From Ochrovirga pacifica (GTDB lineage Bacteria; Bacteroidota; Bacteroidia; Flavobacteriales; Flavobacteriaceae): a stretch of DNA of 60,789 nt. Location: the NCBI RefSeq assembly GCF_000220525.1, contig NZ_AFPK01000072.1, forward strand, positions 1 to 60,789, in the 5' to 3' direction. Of the stretch, positions 53,367 to 60,789 are shown one piece after another. The position numbers were made by a program, and so were the translations under genes. The notes under the pieces were generated by a model. The model worked only from the letters and a program-made list of their open reading frames with translations. It searched no databases and had not been told where the DNA came from. Within the stretch, counting starts at the first letter, position 1. The number at the start of each line of letters is the position of its first letter.

Positions 53367-54380
53367 ATGTTTAAAGAACTACTTATTTTCAACTTTCTTT
53401 ACAAATGGAAATATATTCTGGCATTTCTAAAAAGTAAGCTTAATAAAATACCCGTTACTAAATCTGTTAACACAATTACTTATGTAGCTAGAGAGGTTGA
53501 CCAACAATGGATTTTTGGAGCCAAAGTCAGAAGGTTATCTCAATTTTCCACACTAAATGCAAAGGCTTATTATCATAATAAACTTAGAAATTTACCTGTA
53601 TCCGATGGATACTTTTTTATTTTTCCTCAATATTTTTGTCGTGCTTTACGTCATAATCCATTTATCTTGAAAAAGAAAATTATTGTGATGTTCACCCATA
53701 CAAATTGGACTTCCTCATATTCTAAAACACACATTATTTGGTGTTTAAACATAGTAGACAAAGTGATTTGCTTAAACTCTGAAGTAAAAAAACAACTCAT
53801 CACTGATGGTTTGGAAGCATCTAAAATCGAAGTATTGCATATTGCTTCATCTGCCAGTACTTTTACAAGTCATATGCGAAACTCCCAAACCGTTGGTTTT
53901 TGCAGTGCTTTTGGAGATCGAAAAAATCCTGAGATGGTTTATCAGTTGGTAAAAAACATGCCTCATATGCACTTTTTTCTCATTGGTAAAAACTGGGAAA
54001 AATACGAAAAATACGAAAAATTAATTCGCTTTAGCAATTTTACTTATTATAACAATCAACCTTACGAAAACTATCCTGATTACTACCACCAAATAGATGT
54101 ATTTGTATCACCATCAACATTAGAAGGTGGCCCAGTACCTGTGTTAGAAGCCATGTTGTCTAACTGTATTCCAGTTGCTTCAAAAACTGGATTTTGTCCA
54201 GATATCATAAGCCATGGTGAAAACGGTTTTTTGTTTGATGTAGATGCCGATTACTCAACTGTTATGCGCTTAATTGAACAGGCTGCTAAAGATACTAAAA
54301 CCAATGTAAGAGCTACTGTAATGGAACATACATGGGAGAATTGTAGCAAAAAAATAGATCAATTATTTACAGAACTTTAA
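53367..54380 (+). CDS. GT4-type glycosyltransferase
   Basis: 337 residues. The donor-site half carries SNFTYYNNQPYENYPDYYHQ-like text followed by VFVSPSTLEGGPVPVLEAML and SHGENGFLFDVD, the usual GT4 pattern. The N-terminal half is poorly conserved. It is tightly coupled to the GT2 gene upstream (1 bp) and ends 9 bp before ruvX. Confidence 0.85.
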   Translation: MFKELLIFNFLYKWKYILAFLKSKLNKIPVTKSVNTITYVAREVDQQWIFGAKVRRLSQFSTLNAKAYYHNKLRNLPVSDGYFFIFPQYFCRALRHNPFILKKKIIVMFTHTNWTSSYSKTHIIWCLNIVDKVICLNSEVKKQLITDGLEASKIEVLHIASSASTFTSHMRNSQTVGFCSAFGDRKNPEMVYQLVKNMPHMHFFLIGKNWEKYEKYEKLIRFSNFTYYNNQPYENYPDYYHQIDVFVSPSTLEGGPVPVLEAMLSNCIPVASKTGFCPDIISHGENGFLFDVDADYSTVMRLIEQAAKDTKTNVRATVMEHTWENCSKKIDQLFTEL

Positions 54381-54389
54381 ACTCATTAT

Positions 54390-54797
54390 ATGCCTAAAAT
54401 CATCGGAATAGATTACGGAACCGTTCGTATTGGACTTGCAGAAACCGACGACTTAAAAATGATGGCTTTTGGATTAGATACAGTAGCTACCAAAGATATT
54501 TTCAGGTATTTAAATGAGTATTTACAAAACAATACGGTTGAACTTTTTGTAGTAGGAGAACCTAAACAAATGGATGGATCGTTTAGCGAAAGTGAAATTC
54601 ACATACAAGAATTCATCAAAAAATTAGACAGTACTTACCACATCCCTATTCAACGTTTTGATGAACGTTTTACATCCAAAATGGCTTTTAACACCATGCT
54701 TGCAAGTGGCATCAGCAAAAAGAAAAGACAAAACAAAGGTTTAATAGATAAAATAAGTGCCACGATCATTTTACAAGAGTACCTAAACACTTTGTAA
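54390..54797 (+). CDS. ruvX: Putative pre-16S rRNA nuclease / Holliday junction resolvase YqgF
   Basis: 135 residues, full length for the YqgF (RuvX) family. It starts with IIGIDYGTVRIGLAETD (catalytic Asp region), then FVVGEPKQMDGS and RFDERFTSKMA, and ends with KISATIILQEYL. The family acts on pre-16S rRNA ends and perhaps on DNA junctions. It is a housekeeping gene inside the polysaccharide region. In many flavobacteria it lies close to def, which here is 3.5 kb away. Confidence 0.93.
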   Translation: MPKIIGIDYGTVRIGLAETDDLKMMAFGLDTVATKDIFRYLNEYLQNNTVELFVVGEPKQMDGSFSESEIHIQEFIKKLDSTYHIPIQRFDERFTSKMAFNTMLASGISKKKRQNKGLIDKISATIILQEYLNTL

Positions 54798-54823
54798 GCT
54801 TAGAAGAAAATTGAGTATCTTCA
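54791..54823 (+). promoter_or_regulatory. Possible promoter of the rml genes
   Basis: TTTG (54791-54794), 21 bp and TATCTTCA (54816-54823) resemble a Bacteroidota promoter with two mismatches in the -7 box, 18 bp before the rmlA start codon. Confidence 0.35.
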
Positions 54824-54841
54824 CCCCATAAGCATTCATTT

Positions 54842-55717
54842 ATGAAAGGAATTATTTTGGCTGGGGGTTCTGGAACACGATTGTATCCTTTAACCAAAGC
54901 CACCAGCAAGCAATTATTGGCTATTTACGACAAACCGATGATTTACTATCCTTTATCGGTTTTGTTACTGGCAGGTATTAAAGAAATTCTTATCATTACC
55001 ACCCCTGAAGACCAAGTTCGTTTTCAAAATTTATTAAGTGACGGAAGCCAGTTAGGAATTTCTATTAGTTATGCTATACAACCACAACCCGAAGGCTTGG
55101 CACAGGCTTTTATAATTGGTAAAGATTTTATAGGCAATGACGATGTTGCTTTAATATTGGGAGACAATATTTTTTATGGTCAAGGATTTACCCATTTGCT
55201 AAAAGATGCTATTCAGCGAGTAAAACAAGAACAAAAAGCCACCATATTTGGTTATTATATAAACAACCCTCAACGCTATGGAGTGGTTGCTTTTGATACC
55301 GATGGAAATGCCCTTAGTATAGAAGAAAAGCCCAAAAAACCTAAGAGCAACTATGCTGTTTCTGGTTTGTATTTTTATACCAATGATGTTGTGAAAATTG
55401 CCGAAAAAATTGAGCCAAGTAACAGAGGAGAATTAGAAATTACTACGGTAAACCAAATTTACCTAGACAAAAAACAATTGCACGTAGAAACTATGGGCAG
55501 AGGTTACGCATGGTTAGACACAGGAACTTGCGAATCTATGCTAGAAGCTAGCAATTTTATACATACTTTAGAAAAAAGACAGGGCCTTAAAGTAGCTTGT
55601 ATTGAAGAAATTGCTTTTGAAAAAGGCTACATAAACAAAGAACAATTATTAGCTTTGGGCACAGCCATGAAAAAAAATGAATACGGTCAGTATTTGATTA
55701 GAAAAGCACTAAAATAA
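54842..55717 (+). CDS. rmlA: Glucose-1-phosphate thymidylyltransferase
   Basis: 291 residues, standard length. The nucleotidyl transferase start [17 protein letters not shown] and [11 protein letters not shown], plus [11 protein letters not shown] and [10 protein letters not shown], are diagnostic for RmlA. It makes dTDP-glucose from dTTP and glucose 1-phosphate, the first step to dTDP-L-rhamnose. It is the first of four rml genes in the order A, C, D, B and meets rmlC with no gap. Confidence 0.97.
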   Translation: MKGIILAGGSGTRLYPLTKATSKQLLAIYDKPMIYYPLSVLLLAGIKEILIITTPEDQVRFQNLLSDGSQLGISISYAIQPQPEGLAQAFIIGKDFIGNDDVALILGDNIFYGQGFTHLLKDAIQRVKQEQKATIFGYYINNPQRYGVVAFDTDGNALSIEEKPKKPKSNYAVSGLYFYTNDVVKIAEKIEPSNRGELEITTVNQIYLDKKQLHVETMGRGYAWLDTGTCESMLEASNFIHTLEKRQGLKVACIEEIAFEKGYINKEQLLALGTAMKKNEYGQYLIRKALK

Positions 55718-56290
55718 ATGAAGTATTCAAGAACCCAAATACCTGATATTATTGTATGTGAACCTAGAGTTTTTGGAGATCACAGAGGGTATTTTATGGA
55801 AGCCTTTAAACAAGCAAGCCTGAATGATTTTTTAGGACATTCTATTTCTTTTTGTCAAGACAATGAGGCCAGCTCAAAAAAAGGTGTATTAAGAGGCTTG
55901 CATTATCAAATAGGCGAATATGCACAAACCAAACTGGTACGTGTAGTACACGGCAATGTTTTGGATATTGCGGTAGACATTAGAAAGGGTTCTCCAACAT
56001 TTGGTCAGCACATTGCTGTAGAACTATCGGCCGAAAATAAAAAACAACTACTAATCCCTAAAGGATTTGCTCATGGGTATATTACCCTAAGCGATACTGC
56101 TATTTTTAGTTATAAAATAGATGCTCCTTATAGTTTTGAACACGAAAGAGGCATTGCTTACAACGATGCTAAGCTAGCCATTGATTGGCAATTGCCAAGT
56201 AATGAATTTATCTTGTCTGATAAAGACACCCAAAACCCCCATTTTGATCAGGCAACTTTGTTTGATTATGATTTGAATTATTATGAGTAA
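55718..56290 (+). CDS. rmlC: dTDP-4-dehydrorhamnose 3,5-epimerase
   Basis: 190 residues. A cupin enzyme with the core GVLRGLHYQ (catalytic His in LHYQ) and FAHGYITLSDTA. It epimerises C3 and C5 of dTDP-4-keto-6-deoxyglucose. It directly abuts rmlA and overlaps rmlD by 8 bp. Confidence 0.96.
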   Translation: MKYSRTQIPDIIVCEPRVFGDHRGYFMEAFKQASLNDFLGHSISFCQDNEASSKKGVLRGLHYQIGEYAQTKLVRVVHGNVLDIAVDIRKGSPTFGQHIAVELSAENKKQLLIPKGFAHGYITLSDTAIFSYKIDAPYSFEHERGIAYNDAKLAIDWQLPSNEFILSDKDTQNPHFDQATLFDYDLNYYE

Positions 56291-57146
56291 TATTCTTATT
56301 ACAGGAAGTGATGGTCAACTGGGTTGCGAGCTAAAGTGGCTTGCATCAAACTATCCACAGCATCGTTTTTATTTTACAACCCGTAAAGAAGTAGATATTT
56401 GTTACCCTGAACAAATAGCAGCTTTTTGTCAAGAACATCAAATAGAAAATATCATTAACTGTGCTGCATACACCAAAGTAGACAGAGCCGAATCAGAAAA
56501 AGAAATTTGCTATTTAGTGAATGCTACAGCGGTAAAAAACTTAGGCTTGATAGCAAAAAAAATGAACATTCAGCTTACGCACCTTTCTACAGATTATGTA
56601 TTTGATGGACAAAAAAAAGAACCTTATAAAGAAAATGAAAGTACTCATCCCATTAATATATACGGCAAGTCTAAACAAATAGGGGAACAGTATTTACTAG
56701 ACATCAATCCCAAAAATTGCATTATTATTAGAACAGCTTGGGTATACTCATCTGCAGGAAATAATTTTGTAAAAAGCATGCTCCGCTTGTCTGAAAAAAA
56801 TCAAGAGTTAAAAATTGTTTGCGACCAAATAGGAACCCCTACCTATGCTGGGGATTTGGCACAAATGCTACTAGATCTCTTGCCCAAAATTAAAAATACA
56901 AACACAGCAATTTATCATTATACGCATATGGGGAGTGCAAGTTGGTTTGAATTTGCTAAAGAGATCTTTAAGCAAGCCCATAATTCTTGCCGTGTAAAAC
57001 CGATTGCTACTGCAAACTACCCAACGGCTGCACAAAGACCTTTGTTTACTGTTTTAGACAAGTCAAAAATAATTACAGATTTCGACCTTAAGATTCCTCA
57101 TTGGAAAACAGCCTTAACTGTTTGTTTAAAAAAACTAAGCACATGA
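56283..57146 (+). CDS. rmlD: dTDP-4-dehydrorhamnose reductase
   Basis: 287 residues. NAD(P)-binding start ILITGSDGQLGCEL, then NCAAYTKVDRAE, STDYVFDG and the catalytic YGKSKQIGE. It makes dTDP-L-rhamnose, the last step. It overlaps rmlB by 4 bp (ATGA at 57143-57146). Confidence 0.96.
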   Translation: MSNILITGSDGQLGCELKWLASNYPQHRFYFTTRKEVDICYPEQIAAFCQEHQIENIINCAAYTKVDRAESEKEICYLVNATAVKNLGLIAKKMNIQLTHLSTDYVFDGQKKEPYKENESTHPINIYGKSKQIGEQYLLDINPKNCIIIRTAWVYSSAGNNFVKSMLRLSEKNQELKIVCDQIGTPTYAGDLAQMLLDLLPKIKNTNTAIYHYTHMGSASWFEFAKEIFKQAHNSCRVKPIATANYPTAAQRPLFTVLDKSKIITDFDLKIPHWKTALTVCLKKLST

Positions 57147-58156
57147 AAACCATTTTACTAACCGGAACTGCAGGATTTATAGGTTCTAATTTTGTTTCTT
57201 ATTTTTTAGAACAACACAAGAACTACCAGCTCATCAGCTTGGACAGTTTGACTTATGCGGGTAGCTTAGACAATTTAAAAGAAGTAGCACAACATCCTAG
57301 ACACTTATTTGTAAAAGGAGATATTATAGACCGAGCGCTTTTAACTTCTTTGTTTGACACTTATTCTATAAACGGAGTAATTCACTTTGCGGCAGAATCT
57401 CATGTAGACAACTCCATTGCCAACCCAGATGTGTTTATACAAACCAATGTAAACGGAACATTTACCTTACTCGATGTAGCATATAAACATTGGATGGAAC
57501 AACCTTTTACTTACAAAACCAACTACAAAGATGCTCGTTTTTTGCACATTTCAACAGACGAAGTGTACGGCTCCTTAGAAGCTACAGGTTTGTTTACAGA
57601 AACAACACCTTATGCTCCCAATTCGCCATACAGTGCCTCAAAAGCCAGCAGTGATTTGTTGGTAAGAAGTTACCATCATACTTATGGCTTAAATACAGTA
57701 ATAACCAACTGCTCTAACAATTACGGCCCTCAGCAGCACGACGAAAAACTTATTCCAACAGTAATTAGAAAAGCATTAACAGGGGCTCCAATTCCTATTT
57801 ACGGAGATGGAAAAAACATTAGAGATTGGTTGTATGTAAAAGACCATTGTACAGGAATTGATTTGGCATACCATAAAGGAAAAGCAGGTGAAGTGTACAA
57901 TATTGGCGGAAAAAACGAACGAGATAACAATTACATTGCACAAAAAATTTGCTTGTTATTAGATACATATTCCCCCAAAAAAACAGGAAGTTATCTAGAG
58001 CAAATAACGTATGTAAAAGACAGAGCAGGCCATGATAGACGCTACGCGATAGATGCAACCAAAATAGAAACTCAATTAGGCTGGAAAGCCCAAGAAAACT
58101 TTGAAACTGGCATAAAAAAAACCATAAAGTGGTATTTAAAAAAATATGGTTACTAG
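57143..58156 (+). CDS. rmlB: dTDP-glucose 4,6-dehydratase
   Basis: 337 residues from the ATG at 57143. The frame is open 14 codons further upstream inside rmlD, but the inner ATG overlaps the rmlD stop and starts at the NAD site (ILLTGTAGFIGSNF). STDEVYG and YSASKASSD hold the catalytic Thr-Asp-Glu and Tyr-Lys sets. It makes dTDP-4-keto-6-deoxyglucose. It ends the rml group. Confidence 0.96.
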   Translation: MKTILLTGTAGFIGSNFVSYFLEQHKNYQLISLDSLTYAGSLDNLKEVAQHPRHLFVKGDIIDRALLTSLFDTYSINGVIHFAAESHVDNSIANPDVFIQTNVNGTFTLLDVAYKHWMEQPFTYKTNYKDARFLHISTDEVYGSLEATGLFTETTPYAPNSPYSASKASSDLLVRSYHHTYGLNTVITNCSNNYGPQQHDEKLIPTVIRKALTGAPIPIYGDGKNIRDWLYVKDHCTGIDLAYHKGKAGEVYNIGGKNERDNNYIAQKICLLLDTYSPKKTGSYLEQITYVKDRAGHDRRYAIDATKIETQLGWKAQENFETGIKKTIKWYLKKYGY

Positions 58157-58323
58157 CCCATACGTATTGGTCCTTTAGTGTTAGCTATTATTACGATCTA
58201 CCTTTTACATCTTAACCAATACTTTTTACATTTTACAATATAATAATTACCAAACAACAACTACCAAACTAATAAAAACCCTAATTGCATATTGTTAATT
58301 GCATTTTGTTCATTGTGAATTTG

Positions 58324-58331
58324 TACTTTTG
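58324..58331 (+). promoter_or_regulatory. Likely -7 box of def
   Basis: TACTTTTG on the plus strand, 23 bp before the start codon. TTTG lies 15 bp upstream (58305-58308) and ATTG 22 bp upstream (58298-58301). Confidence 0.5.
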
Positions 58332-58354
58332 CACAAAATTTTAGCTATCAACTT

Positions 58355-58942
58355 ATGATTTTACCGATTGTTGCTTACGGAGACCCTGTTTTGAGGAAAG
58401 TGGGAGTAGAAATAGACAAAAACTATCCAGAATTACCTAAATTAATTGCCAATATGTGGGAAACTATGGAAAATGCTCATGGTGTTGGCTTGGCTGCTCC
58501 TCAAATAGGAAAATCGATTCGTTTGTTTGTGATAGATGCAACTCCTTTTGCAGAAGATGAGGAAAATACTCCTGAAGAAAAAGAAGTATTGTCGAATTTC
58601 AGAAAAGTGTTCATCAATCCTAAAATAGTAAAAGAAGAAGGAGATGAATGGCCTTTTGAAGAAGGTTGTTTAAGCATTCCTGAGGTAAGAGAAGATGTAT
58701 ATAGACAAGAAACGGTTCACATTACTTATCAAAACGAAAACTTTGAGTCTAAAAAAGAAATCCTTACAGGTTTGGCTGCAAGAGTTTTTCAACACGAATA
58801 CGACCATATTGAGGGGGTGTTGTTTACAGACAAAATCTCTTCTCTTAAAAAAAGATTGATCAAACGAAAATTAGAAAATATATCCAAAGGAAAGATTGGT
58901 GCGGACTATAGAATGCGTTATTTCAACGCAAAAAGAAAATAA
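58355..58942 (+). CDS. def: Peptide deformylase
   Basis: 195 residues. All three motifs are present: GVGLAAPQIG, EGCLSIP (metal Cys) and QHEYDHIEG (metal His pair and catalytic Glu). It removes the formyl group from the first Met of new proteins. It lies 15 bp before the DUF5606 gene and has its own probable promoter. Confidence 0.97.
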   Translation: MILPIVAYGDPVLRKVGVEIDKNYPELPKLIANMWETMENAHGVGLAAPQIGKSIRLFVIDATPFAEDEENTPEEKEVLSNFRKVFINPKIVKEEGDEWPFEEGCLSIPEVREDVYRQETVHITYQNENFESKKEILTGLAARVFQHEYDHIEGVLFTDKISSLKKRLIKRKLENISKGKIGADYRMRYFNAKRK

Positions 58943-58957
58943 TAAAAATAACTAGAA

Positions 58958-59398
58958 ATGAGTTTAACAAAAATTATTGCAATTTCAGGTAAACCTGGTT
59001 TGTATGAAATTTTAGGACAAACTAAAGGAGGGTTTATAACTACTTCTTTGGTTGATGGAAAAAAATCACCAGTAAAAAACACACAAAACGTAAGTGTGCT
59101 AAGCGATATCGGAATTTATACCTACGAAACCGAAGTTGCACTTGGAAACGTATTTTTAAACATTCATGAAAAATACGAAGGTAAAGAAGCTATTAGTCAT
59201 AAAGCATCTAATGCTGAATTGACATCGCTATTTAGCGAAGTTTTACCCGAGTATGATGAAGAAAGAGTATATGTATCTAACATTAAAAAAGTAGTGCAAT
59301 GGTACAACATTTTGGTTCATGCTAATTTTGATTTTGAAAGCATTAAAGAAGATTTAAAAAAGTTAGAAGAAGCACAACAAGAAAACGCAGCTGAATAA
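58958..59398 (+). CDS. DUF5606 family protein
   Basis: 146 residues, cytoplasmic. The N-terminal KIIAISGKPGLYEILGQTKGGFI with an SH3-like basic patch, and an acidic C-terminal helix, fit the small DUF5606 family of Bacteroidota. Function is unknown. It follows def by 15 bp and precedes mazG, an order common in this group. Confidence 0.8.
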   Translation: MSLTKIIAISGKPGLYEILGQTKGGFITTSLVDGKKSPVKNTQNVSVLSDIGIYTYETEVALGNVFLNIHEKYEGKEAISHKASNAELTSLFSEVLPEYDEERVYVSNIKKVVQWYNILVHANFDFESIKEDLKKLEEAQQENAAE

Positions 59399-59422
59399 TT
59401 TTTTACAATCTTTACATTTAAG

Positions 59423-59467
59423 AGAGTTATAATTTCTAGTTTTACAAGGAATTATAACTCTTTTTTT
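59423..59467 (+). terminator. Terminator of the def operon
   Basis: The 12-bp perfect stem AGAGTTATAATT/AATTATAACTCT (59423-59434 and 59450-59461) has a 15-base loop and seven T (59461-59467), 25 bp after the DUF5606 stop. Confidence 0.85.
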
Positions 59468-59475
59468 ATTGATAC

Positions 59476-60261
59476 ATGATGAACTCAAGAAAAGATCAAT
59501 TAACAGCTATAGACCGATTGTTAACCATTATGGATGAACTTAGGGAACAATGTCCTTGGGACAAAAAACAAACCCTAGAATCACTTAGACAACTTACCAT
59601 AGAAGAAACTTACGAATTGGCAGATGCCATTATTGCCAACGATTTAGAGGAAATAAAAAAAGAATTGGGCGATTTGCTATTGCACATTGCTTTCTATGCT
59701 AAAATAGGAAGTGAAAAAAAAGCTTTTGACATAGGAGATGTAGCCACAGCAATATCAGAAAAACTAATTCATAGACACCCGCATATTTACGGTGATGTGA
59801 AGGTAGCTAATGAAGAAGAAGTAAAACAAAATTGGGAGCAATTAAAACTAAAAGAAAAAGGGAATAAGTCGGTGTTACAAGGAGTTCCTAACTCATTACC
59901 ATCATTAGTAAAAGCACAAAGAATACAAGAAAAAGTTGCTGCTGTAGGGTTTGATTGGGAAGAACCTGCACAAGTTTGGGAAAAAGTTCAGGAAGAATTG
60001 TCTGAACTGAATGAAGAAATAAAAAAAGGAAATAAAGAGCGAATAGAAGCAGAATTTGGTGATGTTTTGTTTTCTATGGTAAACTACGCCAGATTTATAG
60101 AAGTAAATCCCGAAAACGCTTTGGCTAAAACCAATCAAAAGTTTAAAAATAGGTTTGAATATTTAGAAGATCAGACATTAAAAAAAGGAATAGATTTAAA
60201 CCAACTGTCTTTAGAAGAAATGGATGTGTTTTGGGAAGAATCAAAAAAATACTATCGCTAA
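59476..60261 (+). CDS. mazG: Nucleoside triphosphate pyrophosphohydrolase MazG
   Basis: 261 residues with two MazG domains. The first contains CPWDKKQTLESLRQ and the metal motif EETYELADAI ... KELGDLLLHIAF. The second contains VQEELSELNEE ... EAEFGDVLFSMVNYAR. It hydrolyses NTPs to NMP and pyrophosphate, which cleans up odd nucleotides. Its stop codon overlaps the start of the next gene by one base. Confidence 0.95.
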   Translation: MMNSRKDQLTAIDRLLTIMDELREQCPWDKKQTLESLRQLTIEETYELADAIIANDLEEIKKELGDLLLHIAFYAKIGSEKKAFDIGDVATAISEKLIHRHPHIYGDVKVANEEEVKQNWEQLKLKEKGNKSVLQGVPNSLPSLVKAQRIQEKVAAVGFDWEEPAQVWEKVQEELSELNEEIKKGNKERIEAEFGDVLFSMVNYARFIEVNPENALAKTNQKFKNRFEYLEDQTLKKGIDLNQLSLEEMDVFWEESKKYYR

Positions 60262-60789
60262 TGAAACTACTAACTATAGGCGACTACGACGGAAATTTAT
60301 CCTTGTACGAAGCACAGTTAAAGCAATTTATTCTAATGCATCAACGTGGTATAAACGTAACGATTATGGGTAAATTTTCTGATGAAATTGCAACACTGTT
60401 AGCAAACAAAAATGTTCCGTTTGTGATTAATAAAGCACATCAGAAAAAAGATATTACTTTTATAAAACAGCTACAATCGTATGTTGAAGAGAACAAGATT
60501 GACATCATTCATGTCTTTGGAGGAAACAATACTAGCAACACCTGCATAGCATTTAAAAAAAATAAAAAAGTAAAAATTATTGGGTATATGGGATCTACCA
60601 GCATCCATTGGCACGATCCATCGGCATACAAAACCTATTTAAACCCTAGAATTGATGCTATTATTTGCAATAGTAAAGACAATGCGCGACACTTTAAAAA
60701 ACAACTTTTTTTTAATAAAAACAAAGTATATTCTATTTACAAAGGCTACGATGTTTCATGGTTTGATGGTGTATTACCAGCAGACTTAA
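60261..60789 (+). CDS. Glycosyltransferase, N-terminal part (cut by window end)
   Basis: About 176 codons remain open to the window edge from the ATG at 60261, which overlaps the mazG stop by one base. The start MKLLTIGDYDGNLSLYEAQ, IDIIHVFGGNNTSN and CNSKDNARHFKKQLFF ... IYKGYDVSWF form the N-terminal (acceptor) domain of a GT4/GT-B glycosyltransferase, with the IYKGYD donor-side strand just beginning. It shows that surface-glycan genes continue to the right of mazG. Confidence 0.8.
   Translation, partial: MKLLTIGDYDGNLSLYEAQLKQFILMHQRGINVTIMGKFSDEIATLLANKNVPFVINKAHQKKDITFIKQLQSYVEENKIDIIHVFGGNNTSNTCIAFKKNKKVKIIGYMGSTSIHWHDPSAYKTYLNPRIDAIICNSKDNARHFKKQLFFNKNKVYSIYKGYDVSWFDGVLPADL

Noticed and set aside
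1..60789. CRISPR array, transposon, prophage or tRNA genes
   Set aside because: I saw no regularly spaced direct repeats, no transposase or integrase protein, and no tRNA-like TTCGA arm with a matching acceptor stem.

Overview
The window comes from an AT-rich genome of a marine, aerobic member of the Flavobacteriaceae (Bacteroidota). Three things support this: promoters of the Bacteroidota type (TTTG, about 20 bp, TAnnTTTG), SusC/SusD pairs and C-terminal secretion tails resembling those of the type IX system, and an alternative complex III plus cytochrome c oxidase operon. Enzymes for algal polysaccharides suggest life on seaweed. I cannot name the species from the 204 bases of 16S rRNA present.

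Bases 1-782 hold the 5' end of a 16S rRNA gene (minus strand) and its leader, with three tandem promoters, each followed by a hairpin. Bases 782-2770 are a four-gene operon: an ECF sigma factor and a membrane protein that is probably its anti-sigma factor, flanked by two secreted DUF4252 proteins. Bases 2964-12773 hold two paralogous secreted right-handed beta-helix proteins, a lone ppnP, and a GH16 plus GH2 pair. This looks like a small glycan-degradation cluster with no SusCD pair of its own.

Bases 12967-24194 are the respiratory operon actABCDEF-coxB-coxA (minus strand), with a strong terminator. A small SPOR-like protein follows on the plus strand.

Bases 24837-41598 are a complete-looking alginate utilization locus, all on the minus strand: PL6, PL17 and kdgF; then susC, susD, a PKD-containing surface protein and two PL7 lyases; then a FadR/ExuR-type GntR regulator; then a uronate transporter, a DEH-reductase-like SDR and a second, catalytically degenerate SDR. 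Operators of the ExuR/UxuR type (TTGGTnnACCAA) lie at three promoters. At susC and PL6 they are paired dyads 13 bp apart with identical placement on the promoter. The roughly 320-nt susC leader is structured and contains a possible antisense small RNA on the opposite strand. KDG kinase and KDPG aldolase are not in the window.

Bases 41801-43767 are housekeeping (CCA-adding enzyme, TsaC). Bases 43812-58156 are a surface-polysaccharide region: an MsbA-like ABC exporter, several glycosyltransferases including a glycosyltransferase-acetyltransferase fusion, a pyruvyl transferase, and rmlACDB for dTDP-L-rhamnose, with ruvX embedded. Bases 58355-60789 are def, a DUF5606 gene, mazG and the start of another glycosyltransferase. 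I saw no tRNA, CRISPR array, insertion sequence or phage gene.
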